Counted from the stretch's first letter, positions 23,095 to 35,214 are shown. The stretch: 64,000 nt of DNA from Eledone cirrhosa (GCA_964016885.1 OZ024742.1:114350439-114414438); one strand, 5' to 3'. Notes: generated by a model from the letters alone, not told the origin. A program made the numbers and translations.

Positions 23095-25060
23095 CACGGT
23101 CGTAGCCACAGGCCAGCGCGTGCGGGATATCATTGAATATATATGTTCTGCTAGTCACCCCGTGTAATATGATACCCTAAGATTCCATGCATGAGATTCA
23201 CCGAAGCATGCGCAGTCTTAACTGGGAGATGACATGCGAACTTGAAAATACCACAAGTGAGACCCTCTGGATAACGTAGACGCCGGACCATACCCGCAAA
23301 TATATACCCTGATCTGTCTTGAATATACAGGGCTGACGGAATATGGATAACACGACAACCATCTAAGCTGGAACCGACCCATACAGCAAACAAAGAGGGG
23401 ACAGCCCTTCGCTTTTGACCAGTCGCGTGTCGGCTTGGAGTTCGTAATATACCACCCCAGTCAAATCCACACTGGTTTTTTTACCAATATAGCATGTAGA
23501 CCAATACATCCTATGTAGCGAGACCTTCGACTTAGAACCGGCAGGCTGGTCTATCGCGAAAGCGTGCAACCCCTGAAACTAAAAGATCGAACCGACCACA
23601 CCAAGCAACCACTAGCTATTAGATCCACAGGTACATCTCCCAGAGAGTCCACGCAGCTGATAGTGAATCCCAGTTAGCCGTGAACTATGAACTTTTAAAC
23701 AAGACCAGCTGTGGCTGGAGCTATGCAGATGACTACATACGCATAATGGATATCGCGCCCACACGGTCACCAGTACTGTTCATCCTGCTGTATGTATGTA
23801 AATATCCGTGCGCGGGATATCCCTGAGTACATTTTCTTGACCATCAATTGTTAATCGACTGTTTGTTAATTAGGCAGGAATATACCATTATGTCTGTGCT
23901 AATCCTATGTGTTGCTGTATGTGTGTAAAGTATCCGAGCGCGGGACATCCCTGAGCTAATTTTGCCTGACTGTTAATAGTGTTTTGATTACTTGTTAATT
24001 AGGCAGGAATATATTATTATGTCTTTGTTAATCCTATATCAATAATTTATAATAATTTTTTGTGATAATACATTGTTAGATTACTGAAGCTACCTTATAC
24101 CTTCTTAAAAATACATTTCATAATTGTTGTCTTTTTGCTTATGTATTTTCTTATTTACCATTTTCTTTAATCTTACCCAACTTGATAAACTCTTTGAATT
24201 GCTCTCTAATTAAATTACTTAAATTACTTAAATTATTGTATCTATTATGCCTAAGTTGTATCTGTTGAAGCAGCCCTTTGAAAATTCCTCGCATATCCCA
24301 AATACCGTAATTTTTAACTTTTAATGTATAATTTTCCTCAATTCGTTTTTATATATATCCTTAAAGGCTCTCTAAAATGTTAATTCTTCGAAGGGTCTCT
24401 CGGGGGAAGTTCCTATTAAAAATATTAAAGGGGCCTTTTCTGAGGGAATTATAGAAGGCTCTTTGAATTAACCTTTAATTGATTAGTTTCTTTCAACTTA
24501 GTAGAGAATATCAAAACTTCGTAAGTTTTCTGAAATGTGTAAACGTGATCTCGGGGGCAGAAAGTTTTTTTCTTTCGGAAAAAATTTGTTTACTCTCGAA
24601 GGTATTTCATAGGAAACTTTATATATTTGTTTAGGGAAACTTTATATTTTTATTTTTTTATTTTATTAGCCTCTTAATTTCTTCTAGTTTAGTAGGTTTA
24701 TTGGAATGTAAGCTTTATACACTTATTAAGGGATTTTTTAAGATGCTTCTACGGGACCCTAAGTCTTTTAGTTTACTGTTAATGCGTAAATTATATATTA
24801 TCTAATTTTTAACCTTCAATCCCTGACCCCGACAACTAATATAAAAGAGCCCCCTTAGAATATAGACCCCAACTATACAAGCAGAGCTGCTGATGTATAC
24901 CACAATTTCAAACTGCTAGCCTTGAGTGAAACGTTGATGTAAATACTTATCTTGCAATCACATGTTATATGCCTTGAAAAGTCCCACCACATGGTCGGAC
25001 GAAACGGCTGTCGGCAATAAACTTGTTATAATGTCATAATAGTTCCTTTGTTATTTTTCA

Positions 25061-25064
<4 letters not shown>
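23095..25064. repeat. PLE1 right inverted arm
   Basis: Reverse complement of 17253-19229 with scattered differences. It ends at TTTCACTAATA and runs directly into (TA)n. The last 110 bases of the arm are missing, perhaps lost during insertion or replaced by microsatellite expansion. Confidence 0.85.
24971..25015 (+). ncRNA. Hammerhead-like motif, PLE1 right arm
   Basis: Same layout as at 19650: TTGAAAA box (24974-24980), GTCC/GGAC and ACCA/TGGT stem II, GAAA 25001-25004, stem III ACGGCTGT, GUC triplet, and AATAAA nearby. The loop has diverged while the paired bases are kept. Confidence 0.5.
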
Positions 25065-25159
<95 letters not shown>

Positions 25160-25215
25160 CTGTCGAAAAGGCCGGAGCTCAGCCATCGGTGTACTGAATA
25201 TATTCCTATATATGT
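25065..25215. repeat. (TA)n microsatellite and a foldback-end remnant
   Basis: A long TA tract to 25157, then about 50 bases (CTGTCGAAAAGGCC, GGAGCTCAGCCATCGG) that match one end of the foldback family seen at 8.7, 40.3 and 44.5 kb. The remnant is single-armed and diverged. Confidence 0.7.
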
Positions 25216-25584
25216 AAGTATGTATGCATGCATGCATGTTATATGTATATAATCATAATAATAACAATAATAATAATAATAATAATGTTTTATTTATTAA
25301 CCACAAGGGTTTACATACAGTAGACATTAAGGACAGTATAGGACAATACAGGACGGTACAAATGGGCATTTCTGCGTGTAAAAAAACAGAGGATGTAATA
25401 AAAAATAACAATGAAAATTTCCCCAATAGGAGGGTGACTTCCGAGGGACATTTGTGGGGAAAGCCCATTAAAAGACCACAGTGACCCTGACTACCAGAGC
25501 AAGTGCTCACTAAAAGTTTTCCACCTTTTATTTAGAGACACATACTCAGAGTAGGCCCATTCACTCGGGCCATACTTGCTTCTC

Positions 25585-28500
25585 TCATCTTTCAACAAAA
25601 TGCTGGGAAGAGAGCACTTCCCTCTCTACCCTGATTTTCCTTTTCAAATGAAATTTGAAAAAGTTAATCAGGGCATCACTGAAGAGGTAAGTGCTCGTCA
25701 TCAGCCCTTTCAAACGGGTCCACCATAATATCACTTTCGCCATGGCCACCAGACAGATAAATACTGCCTGCCCTTCCCGGCTGAAGGAAGTGGGCGGAGC
25801 AATCCTCACGATGGATTCAGCTGATTGCTGGATCCGCCCTACACATGACAGCAGCTGTTTTACATAAACCCACAAGCCAGCGATTGCACGGACACTGGAC
25901 GAGTGCGTGCAGGACGGTTTTGTCGCCCTGCGCGCATCTCGGACATGCCCAGCTGACGGCACCTCCATGCCTGTAGAGTTTATCCCGAACTGGCAAAGCT
26001 CCCGGTAGCACTGCCAGGCCAGGGATTTCTGGAAGTTGTCCATAGGCCCCGGTCCGAAAGTCCTTCCGAAGAGATTGGCTAGTTGATTTTCGTCGACGCC
26101 TAGATTTTCTCCAAGTACGTGGTCGCTCTTACCCCCGACTAATCCTCTATAGAACGCCAAGGTGGAGTTTCCACAGATAACATTTCCCGATTGGTCGAGG
26201 GCTGTGAGCACCTGAAGACATTGCAGTCTCCAAGCGCTCCATCTCGGTCTTCGCTTGACCCAGACTTCAGCTCCGTCAAGGAGACTACCTGGGGAAAGAC
26301 GTGTGTAGCAAACGGCGACCACTCCTGATCACCGTCGTGGAAGAGGTGGAGATGTCGTAGCCTGAGCACGTGTCTGCGCACCATCAGACACGGCATGCCC
26401 AGCCCTCCAAGTAGCGGGTGTTGACAGGAGATGAACCGCCTGACCATCGGAGCGCGTCCCTTCCACAAAAAGCGAAAGAGCAAACGCTCCAGCGCAGTCA
26501 GGGGGGGGGGTAGGACAAGGTACGACGGTCAGGCGGTAGTAGATGACGGACGCGATGTACGCGTTAGCCAACTCCGCTCGACTTTTCAGGGATAGCTTCC
26601 TCTCGGCCCATTTCTGGGTGAGAGCAGCCACCCTGCTCGTCATCTCGTCCCATTTTTTGTCCTTCGGGAGGTCCGGACCGAACCAACACCTAGCAATTTA
26701 ATCGGTCCGTCCGTCCAGCGCCTCACGACGCTGTTAGACGGCATGGACCTGCCTCTCCAGGTGCCGAGTTGCAGTCCCACTGACTTTTCCTGGTTGATCA
26801 TTGCTCTTATCACCGCTTCGTATTCTCTTAGTGTAGTGCTGTCGCCTCGATGTGTTTGGCGTTCGACACCACTACGGTGACATCGTCCGCATACGTTGAC
26901 ACGGATTTTCCACATCCTAGTTCGCGCAGGATCCCCCTCAACGTCTCCAGTTTGTGCAGTAATGGCTCGAGAGTCAATACGTACAAGAGGGACGAGAGGG
27001 GACATCTTTGGCGGACCGAGCGCATGATGTTGAACGGTTCCGAAAGGTGACCATTCACTCTCACCACAGAGCACATGTAGCTGTGCATGGCAGCGATCCA
27101 GCCTCTGAAGACGGGCCCAAAGCCAGCCGCCCTCAGGACTGCCGCTAGGTAAGGATGGTCAACCCTTTCGAAAGCTTTCGACTGATCGAAACTGATCAAG
27201 CACCCAACCGTCCAGGTTCCCTAGCTACCCTCTCTACGATGTATCGCATGAGGTGGAGGTTGTCGTTGATGGATCTGTCGGAAATGGCGCATGTCTGCGC
27301 CTCTCCCACCAGATCACCAACGATAAGCGCCAACCTCTTTGCTAGCACCTTGGTCAACATCTTGAACTCTGTGTTTAGCAGAGTTATGGGCCTAAAATGA
27401 TCTATATTATCCCCCTTGTTCGGATCCTTTCTCAGCAGCGCCACCGCTCCTCGGCTCACAGAGCTTGGAATTCTCCCGTTCTGTTGCCAGTTGCAGTAGA
27501 CGTCCGCCAGGAGGCTTCAGAACAAGTCTGGCATTTGTACGTAAAGTTCATAGGGCACACCATCCAAACCAGGCGATTTACCCCTTGTGCAACTAGTCAT
27601 TGCATCCCGTACTTCAGCGGCTGTTATCGGCTTTTCGCAACACTCCGCCTCAGTGGCCGAGAGCCGCGGCAGTCCGCCCAGGTAGACTCTAAAGTCCATC
27701 CCTCGATCCGGCCCGCCACTGCCCCCGAACAGTTGAGCGAAGTGTCGCTGAAAAGCTTCACACATTTGCCCGGGCTCGAGAAGCATGCGCCCGTCGTGGT
27801 CCACCAAAGACTCGATCGTGAATTTGTTGCCACGACGCGCCTCCGCCACTTGGGCCCATTGAAGGGCTTTCGTCCCCTCGTGTCTGAGAGCACGCACCCT
27901 AGCTCTGATAACGCAGCCTTCGTGCTTTGCATTGAAGAATTGCTCAAGGGCCAAATTCGCCGCAAGTACGTCGGTCGCGATGCCTTTGCTAAGTGCCTCG
28001 TCTAATTTTCTAACTAATTCTCCCTCTGCTCTATTTTTCTCTATTGCTAAAGTCTTACTAAACCTAATGGACTCTATTCTAATTGCTCTTTTCAGAGCAA
28101 ACCACCACATATTGTTGACATGGCCCCCGTTAACGCCCGCTTAACTAGTTCGCTAATCCGGTCTCTGTATGCCTTGCGCGCTGGTAAGGACGCGTTTAGC
28201 TTCCAGTAGCCGGGTGCTCGTCTATAAAGCCGATCTAAGTCAAGCACACAGATCACGAATTTATGGTCCGTGTAGCTGACTATCTTGAATTGTGGACAGG
28301 TTATGCTACAAAATACTCTATCTAGATATGATCTGGATGACCTTCAAAACGCCTGAACAGGTTGGTGAGACTCTTGCACCCTCCCCGCCTATCTACTAAT
28401 CCCACACAGTCACAGCGTGCATCTAATATCCCGTTCCAGTCGCCCACTAACACTAATGTGCGGGACGTTCCAAGAAAGGTCTCCAGACGCCGGAAGAAAT

Positions 28501-28820
28501 CAGGCCGCCCTGCTCCAGTCGGGGCATAGACGGCTGCTAGCCTGAAAGCTTGCCCGTCTCCGCAGGTCTCGTCCAGCACCACCAACTTACCTTCTGGGTC
28601 CAGGAAGATGGCCCGTATGGCAAGATCCAAAGCACAGCAACTTCGCCCCCCGATCCCGGAGGGCTGGGAGATGCGTACACATCTTAGCCGCCGAAGATTG
28701 GTGCGATGGCCACTCATTCTTTGTTTAGTGACCTGAGGTCGTTGAGCAGGTGGCCCTGTTTCCATGACGACCCCAAGCCACGCGCATTTATGCTGTCTTT
28801 TCTGAGTGAGGTCATGTTGA
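25585..28820 (-). pseudogene. LINE copy 1 ORF2: endonuclease and reverse transcriptase
   Basis: MTSLRKDSINARGLGSSWKQ opens at about 28812. The middle of the endonuclease is deleted. AFRLAAVYAPTGAG and LVLVGDWNGIL remain (28560-28430), typical of the APE-type endonuclease of L1/Tx1. After a gap, the N-terminal reverse transcriptase block (28110-27517) is followed by FRPITLLNTEFKMLTKVLAKR. Motif A is SFDQSKAFERVDH (about 27195) and motif C STYADDVTVVV (about 26890), with YADD intact. Later are GVGSVRTSRR and a C-terminal domain with a CPRCAQGDKTVLHALVQCP zinc-like segment near 25930. Several frame breaks make it a pseudogene. Confidence 0.8.
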
Positions 28821-29066
28821 AATGGAGTGGAAAAGATTTGAAAGTCCACTTACCCTACTTCTCGTAGAGGAAGGACGGTTTCTCCATCCTTTTCACTGCT
28901 TGTGGCCTGCTCAGGAAGGATGTCCTTATAAATCCTCCTGGAGAGTGCTTGTCGGAAGTCTCCGATGTCTTTGGGGAATTTTTGTTTTAGTGTCATGTAC
29001 GTTTTCTGTGTGATGCGAGTGATTTGTATGTGTGGAGGCGGTGTGAACTTTTGGGTTGTTGTGTAG

Positions 29067-29880
29067 TCATTTTCTGTGATGCTGGTGTTGTGTTGGATGT
29101 AGTGTAATCATTGGTTGTTCAAATTTAATGCTTTGTAGTGTGTATCGTTTTGGTTGTTTTGTTTTGTTTGTGTTTGTTGTGGGTTTGTTTGTTTCGCTTT
29201 TTGGTGACTTTTGTGGTGTAGGTGATGGTGGTATTGGGGTTAATGATGGTGATGGGGTTTGTGTTTGGGGTGATGGGGTAGGCGATGCTGGTGTGGATGG
29301 TGGCATATCTGCCCTAACTTTTTTGTTTGATAGTTTATTTTGTTCCCACTGTATTTTGTTTTTGGAAGGTGAAGGAAGAGAATTTTTTCTTTTTTGGTTT
29401 CTTTTTTTCTTTTTTCCTGATACCGTTTCCCACTCCTCGTCGTCACAATCTGTCTCCAGTTGTGATAGGCCGGGGAGTGGAAAATCCTCCACGTGCGTTA
29501 GTTTTGGTTGTGGCGTTGTGGATGGTGTAGGTGCTGGTGCTAGTTCTGAAGCGTTGGGTGGTGGTGGTGTTGGTGTTGCTACTGTTGCTGGGGTTGTTGC
29601 TTTTATAGTTGCTTCTCTTGTTGCTGCTACAGTTGTTGCTGCCATCTCTGCTGCTGGTGGTGTTGATGGTTGAGTCACTGGGGTGGGTAGGAGAGTTGGC
29701 CACAACCTTTAAGCCTGATCGCAGAAAGCCCTTCGGTGGGTTCCTTCACCACAAACGACACACCTGGGCCTACTGCCTAGTGTTGGCAAACGTAGTAACA
29801 TTTACAATGGTGGTGTCGGTGTCAGGTGTTAGTTTGTGAGAAAGTCGCTCAGTTTCTTGTTGCAGAGGTGAATCAGCCAT
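29067..29880 (-). pseudogene. LINE copy 1 ORF1, internally deleted
   Basis: ATG at 29880. The first 36 codons (MADSPLQQETERLSHKL...) end in a stop, and the next segment in another frame begins CVVCGEGTHRRAFC at about 29760. That is a CCHC zinc knuckle, C-x2-C-x4-H-x4-C. The frame 29705-29067 then encodes a long Pro/Thr-rich and Lys-rich tail with EEWETVSGKKKKRN in the middle. The RNA-binding middle portion present in copy 2 is missing. ORF1 proteins coat LINE RNA. The tail is low-complexity, so its precise length is uncertain. Confidence 0.65.
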
Positions 29881-29925
29881 GATTTTTTTCAAAGAAATTT
29901 GTTGATAATCATAAAAGTTTAAATT

Positions 29926-29944
29926 TTGGGCACAAGGCCCCAAT
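29926..29944 (-). promoter_or_regulatory. 5' UTR hairpin, LINE copy 1
   Basis: TTGGGC and GCCCCAA can pair around a short A-rich loop about 45 bases upstream of ORF1. Same position as the hairpins at 3946-3972 and 34999-35022, with different base pairs. Confidence 0.4.
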
Positions 29945-30415
29945 CTTTTTGGGTGTTCTTTTCGGAAAACAGTGTATGTGCGCTTATATACATTTAACAA
30001 TAAACATTTTCCATAAATGACAATTGTTTAACAAACGAAAACAACAAACCTTTGCAGAGCTCACGATGATACGATTTACTACGTAGGTCGCCAATAATAA
30101 TAATAATAATAATGATTTCATTTATTGGCCACAGGGGCCGACATATAGGGGACAATACAAAAGACTGTGACAGAAAAATCGAGTAAACAATACAAATAAC
30201 AATACAAAGGTAACAATAAAAATATGAGAATCCTCCAATAGGGGGGGGGGGGGGTTCACCCAGGTTTTGCTCAGGTACCCCACCAATACTGAACAACCCG
30301 ACATTCGAGAGCAGCCGGGAAGGGCACCCCTCTCCTCCTCAAATATATCCACCTACAGGCGCATGATCAGATTAGGCCAACTCACACGGGCCATCTCTCC
30401 ACAATCACCCACCTT

Positions 30416-32983
30416 TCAGCACATGTACTGGGGGGCAGCACTTCTCTCTCCACACTCACCTTCCTTTCCTAGTGAAACTTGAAAGAGTTTATGAGGGATT
30501 GGCCGAAGAGAAAAGTGTCTTTCGTTAGTCCTTTCAACCTCTTCCACCAAACAACCTCTTTCGCTACTGCCACCAGACAGAGGACAATTTCCTGCCCTTC
30601 CTGGCCAAACAGAAGGCGGCGGGTCGATCTTCACTATGGATTCGGCCGATAGCCGGATCCGTTCTACACGCGACAACAGCTGTTCGACATAACTCAACAA
30701 GTCAGTAATTCACGGACAAGGACGAGTGCGTGGAGAACAGTTTCGTCGCTCTGCGCGCATCTCGGGCAGGTCAGTTTGACAGCACTTCCGTGCCTGTAGA
30801 GTTTATCTCGAACCGGCAGTGCCCGCCGATAGCACTGCCAGGCGATGGATTTTTGGAAATTATCCATCGTCCCCGGCTCGAAAGTCCTCCGGAATAGACT
30901 GGTTAGTTCGACTTCGTCGACGCCCAGATTCCCTTCGAGTGCGTCGCGGCACATGCCCACAACTAATCCTCTCTAGAACTGGATAGTGGAAGTTCCACTG
31001 ACAGCATTGCCCGCGTGGTATAGGGCAGTGAGTGCTTGGCAACATTCCAGATGCCAATCACCCAGTATCGGTCCAGACGTGACCAAGGACTGCAGCTCAG
31101 TCAAAGGCACGAGCTGCGGAAAGGCCCGTCTGACCAACGGCGACCACACCCGTTCACCGTTTAGGCAGAATATCTGGAGATGCAGCAGCCTCAGTGCGTG
31201 TCTTCGCATCATTAGCCACGGCATGCCAGTCCCTCCACGTAAAGGGTGCTGGCAGCAGATGCACCACCTCACCAACGGAACCTGACCCTTCGACAAGGAT
31301 TTGAAGAGGAGCCACCCCAATATGGCGAGCCACGAATGGGGGCAAGGAACGACGGTCAGACGGTAGTAGATGATGGACGCGATTTACGCGTTTCCCACCT
31401 CCGCCCGACCTTTCAGTGATAGCTTCCTCGCAGGCCATTTCTGGGTGAGACTGGCTAACAAGCTCGTCACATCGTCCCAATTCTTATCCACCTGGAGGTC
31501 TGGCCCGAACCAAACCCCGAGCAACTTTACCAATCGGTCCGTCCAGTGCCCAATGGTGCTGTTGGACTGCATGGACTTGCTTCTCTAGTGCCGAGTTTAA
31601 GCCCAGCGATTTTTCCTGGTTAAGTTTTGCTCCCGTCAACCTTTAATAGTCCTCCAATAAGTTGCGGACGACCTTGTTTTCTGTGGTGTCCGACACCATC
31701 ACGGTTTGTTGTCCGCATAAGCCGACACAGCCTTTCCGCGACTCGGTTCTAACGTGATGCCCTGTAGCAGCTCCAGATTCCGCAGTAAAGGCTCGAGAGT
31801 CAATACGTACAGGAAGGAGATCTGAAACAATTCCGAGAGGTGGCCATTATTCTTTGACCACCGAGCAGATGCCTTTCTGCATTGCAGCGATACAGCTTCT
31901 GAAGAGGGAGCCGACGCCAGCCACCTTGAGGACAGCCTCCAGGTACCGATGGTCGACCCTATCGAATGCTTTTGATTGACCATTTTGATCACAACCCCAC
32001 CCAAGCCAGGTTTACACCCTACCCTCTCTATGATGTATCGCATCAGGTGGAGGTTGTGTTGTATGGACTTGGTTTGGATTGTGCAGTTTAGCGCCTCCCG
32101 AAACAAATCCCCGACGACAATCGCCAACCTCTTCCCTAACACCTTGGCCAAAATCTTAAACACTGTGTTGAACAGAGAATATGGGCCTGAAATTTTCTAA
32201 TGTGTCCCTCTTCTTCTCGTTTTTCCTCATCAGCATCACTACGCCCCCGAATCACAGAAGTGGGAATACTCCCGCTCTACTGCCAGTTGCAGTAGAACAC
32301 TTCGAGGAGATCGGAGAACATGTCTGGCATATATACATAAACATGTAGGGCAGACCATCCAAACTGAGTGACTTGCGCGTCATGCAGCCAAAAAGGGCAT
32401 CCTGAATCTCGGCTTAAATAATCGGCCTTTCGCAGCGCTCAGCATCAGCGTCCAGATTTGCGGCAAGCCATCGAGTTAGGGGCTGAAGTCCGCAACCTTC
32501 TCTGACCCACCACTTCCCCCGAACAACCGAGCAAAATGTTGGCGAAAGGCCTCACACAACCGCTTGGAATCGCTCAGCTCGTGTCCATCTTGATCCGTCA
32601 AAGACCAGATCGTGGTTATATTATCACGCTGCGCCTCTTCCACGCGGGCCCATCGAACAGCTTTGGTTCCTTCGTTTCTCAGAGTACGCGCCTTAGCACG
32701 TGAGTTGCAATGCCACTACAAATAGCCTTGTCAAACTTATCTACCCACCTCCCTTTCTATTTTTCTCTAACGCTACTTCTTTACTAAACTCTATCGATAT
32801 TACTATGATCTGGTCCCTATAAGTCTTACGTGCCGGAATGACATGTTCAGCTTCCAGTAACCAGGTCACGCAGACTGCAATTGCATCCATTTCTAGAGAC
32901 CTGAGTTCGTTGAGCCTGTGACCCTGCTTCCAGGACGATCCCTGACCTCGAATATTTAAACTTCCTACTCTTAATACGGCCAT
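30416..32983 (-). pseudogene. LINE copy 2 ORF2, endonuclease mostly deleted
   Basis: MAVLRVGSLNIRGQGSSWKQ starts at 32983, resembling the first strand of an APE endonuclease (SLNIRG). About 30 residues later it jumps to TWLLEAEHVIPARKTYRD, which normally follows the endonuclease. Reverse transcriptase segments are FRPIFSVQHSV, SKAFDRVDHRYLEAVL (about 31975) and VSAYADN (about 31715). The second Asp of YADD is lost in a small indel. The C-terminal part (31480-30416) keeps TFEPGTMDNFQKSIAWQCYR and a CPRCAQSDETVLHAL segment. Numerous stops. Confidence 0.75.
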
Positions 32984-33299
32984 GTTGGCAGGCTAAAAGA
33001 GAGAGAGGAAAGGTTTACTTACCTTTCGTGGTCTCGTGAGGGTCGGGTGGTTCGATCTCCATAGTCTTGTGGGAACCGCTTTAAAAGTTTTGTAGTGGGT
33101 TTTACGTTTGGTGTTCCCACGACCCGAGGAAAGCTGTCTCGTATCTCTTTGTATAAATCGAGCGACATTCGCGCCAGTAACAAATCTTCAGGTACGCGAA
33201 ATGTGCTCGATTTAAAAATCTCCCCCTCTTTTTGTATTTCTTCACTTCGTGATACGAGGGCCTTCAGTTCCTTGTTGGCTCAACTGACGAGTACGAAGT

Positions 33300-34949
33300 T
33301 CTGTACGTTTTGTAGGTGTGATTTTATTTGTTTGCATGGCTGTGGTGGTGATGGTTTTGATGGTGTTGTTTCGGTTGTGTCTGTGTTTGTTGTGTGTGCG
33401 GTGACTGTGGTTTCAGATGTTCGTGTGTGTATTTTTTCTTGCGTCTGTTTAGGTTGTATGCGTTTGGGGGATTCTGGTGATGGTGGTGGTGGTATTGATG
33501 TTGGTGTTGTTGGGGAGGTGTTTGCGTGGGAGGTGTCTGCATTTTTTATTGTGGTTGTTTTTTTTTTCTTTTTGTGTTTCCTTTTTTGGTATATTTATGG
33601 ATTTTGGTTTTCCCTCATCTTCAGTACTGGTAGATGAGGGGACTGTGTCTGTAAGTGTGTCTATGCCTGTGTGTTTGTTTATGTTTTTATTGATGTGTGA
33701 TTTTTGGGGGGGAGGGGGAATTTGAAAACTTTCCTCGTTTTCCCTGGGTGGTCAATGTTGGTGGTGGTCTTTCTATTGGTGTTGTTGCTGGTATTTTGCC
33801 GGTGCTGGTTTTGGTTTTACTCCTCCCCCCAGCGTGGCAGCATTGGAGCCATTAGACCCCTTGCATCTTTCAGCAGTTAAGTGCAGAAGGTTCGCAAATT
33901 GTTTTTTTCCCCACAAATAAAACAATGCGGCATTTTGCCCTCGGTCATTATGTGAATGAATCCCATTCTGAAGACGGATGTGGTCCGGGGATGTCTTCAC
34001 ATTCTCTGCCTGATCTGGAGAAGTATCTCCAAGTCAACCCCGAACCAGTCCTCTCTGGCAGTTCTTGTTACTTATATCGGGACGGTAACCGTCCCCTCCA
34101 CAATCAAACATCCCAGAAGACACCACGTGTCTAGTCCTGGTGGGATTCTGGGAATGCGGAGACGGGCCATTCTTTTTCCCATGTGGGAGGGGTACGGTAT
34201 GACCTTTCTGGTTTTGCAAGGTGTCATAGCATGTTTCATAGGAAGGGCTTCATACTTAAACAGAACCGAACTGGTGCTGTATTGTCTGCCCGTCGCTATG
34301 TATTCGTTGTGGTCCCTGATGCATCTCCGCGCGACTTCGACATATGCTTGTGGAATTAAACTGCCCTCTTGGTTGCTGCTGAGATGCATATGTAATGCAC
34401 CATTCTGCGCTCTACTGCTTCAATAGCTTCTACCGAAACAGTTAAGACCCAGGTTTGCTCTTGCTTGGTGAGCTTCCACGCATGGGCCACATTTTCATCT
34501 TTGTTTGGGAGGTCCATGTTGAAGCATGACCTCTTTTTGGCTGCTGCCGCAGCGAAAGTGTTCTTCTTGTTTTCGTTGGTGGTGTTGCTGTTGTCGTTGT
34601 CATTGTTGGTGTTGTTGCTGTTGTCACTGTTTCAGATGGTTACAACTTTGGTGTCGCCGTTGTTGTTGTTCTCAGTGCAGTTGGTATCGTTGCTGTTGGT
34701 GCTGTCGCTATTTGTTTTCATGTTAGTGGTGTTAATATTGTTAATTTTTTCATTTATCCGTATTTTCGTTGTCACTGTTTTTCCAAAATTATAGTTCTCA
34801 GTGTTGTTGTCATTGCTGTCTTTGTTCACGTTGTTTCTGGTGGTGCTTTTTGTATCAATTTCTGTATATTTCGCCGTAACGCTCCTCTCAACTGTTACGT
34901 CGTTGTCACGCGACATTAGACATATCGTTGGGGTGCGTGGATCAGCCAT
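33300..34949 (-). pseudogene. LINE copy 2 ORF1
   Basis: ATG at 34949, MADPRTPTICLMSRDNDVTV, then an Asn/Thr-rich stretch like that of the 3.4-3.9 kb fragment. A middle block with KLTKQEQTWVLTVSVEAIEA and AMTPCKTRKVIPYPSHMGKR (34390-34070) is shared with the other copies. A Cys segment CFICGEKNNLRTFC near 33910 is the zinc-knuckle position but lacks its His. A Pro/Gln/His-rich tail follows toward 33320. Frameshifts and stops interrupt it. The RNA-binding role is by analogy to LINE ORF1 proteins. Confidence 0.6.
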
Positions 34950-34998
34950 GTTATTATTTTATTTTCGGATAATTTTTTAAAATGTAAAAAAGTTCAAA

Positions 34999-35022
34999 TA
35001 TTTGGACCAAAAGGCCTAAATA
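34999..35022 (-). promoter_or_regulatory. 5' UTR hairpin, LINE copy 2
   Basis: TATTTGGACC faces GGCCTAAATA around a short A loop, about 50 bases upstream of ORF1. It is imperfect but in the same place as the other two 5' UTR hairpins. Confidence 0.4.
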
Positions 35023-35177
35023 GTATACATTCCCCTTTGCAGGGCAACGTCCAAGGGGTTATATCCCTTGTACAACAACAACAAATACAATAAATAAGTT
35101 TTGACAGGTAAATAAATAGACTTACGAGAGCGAGCAAAAAGACGTCGGTTCAGACCAATAATAATAATAAATAATAA

Positions 35178-35210
<33 letters not shown>

Positions 35211-35214
<4 letters not shown>

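Larger units (their letters stand above)
17145..25064 (+). mobile_element. PLE1: 8-kb Penelope-like element with inverted arms
   Basis: The order is left arm (17145-19229), an internal inverted copy of the outermost 620 bases (19230-19860), coding part (19930-22480), 3' part (22480-23094), then right arm (23095-25064), which is the inverse of 17253-19229. The right arm lacks the outermost 110 bases present at the left end and in the internal copy. (TA)n lies on both sides. Inverted or tandem pseudo-LTRs, a reverse transcriptase with C-terminal GIY-YIG, and hammerhead-like motifs in each arm identify a Penelope-like element. The protein family resembles one common in Hydra and other invertebrates. 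The coding part has several frameshifts and stops, so it is a recent-looking but dead copy. Confidence 0.85.
25258..30096 (-). mobile_element. Tx1-like LINE, copy 1
   Basis: The minus-strand element begins at about 30096, next to AAT repeats. It has a short 5' UTR with hairpin, ORF1 remnants, ORF2 and a tail with AATAAA ending in (ATT)n at 25258-25287. Overall about 4.8 kb, shorter than expected because ORF1 and the endonuclease carry internal deletions. It shares structure with copy 2 (30097-35160), which lies directly upstream in the same orientation. The reverse transcriptase belongs to the L1/Tx1 group by motif style. It has lost coding capacity through frameshifts. Confidence 0.8.
30097..35160 (-). 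mobile_element. Tx1-like LINE, copy 2
   Basis: The minus-strand element runs from about 35155 (next to AAT repeats) to an (ATT)n tail at 30097-30118 preceded by AATAAA. It is in tandem with copy 1 and the 3' tail of this copy is the AAT tract at the 5' end of copy 1. ORF1 is nearly full length but broken. ORF2 has a large deletion in the endonuclease and mutations in the reverse transcriptase. Confidence 0.8.

Noticed and set aside
27397..28005. 202-codon plus-strand frame
   Set aside because: Antisense to the reverse transcriptase of LINE copy 1, which accounts for the sequence.
29128..29673. 181-codon plus-strand frame opposite LINE ORF1
   Set aside because: It is the antisense shadow of the Pro/Thr-rich ORF1 tail and has no independent features.
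34526..34726. Cys-rich frame resembling a small secreted peptide
   Set aside because: It arises from repeated TGT/TGC codons in one frame of the antisense of the Asn-rich LINE ORF1.
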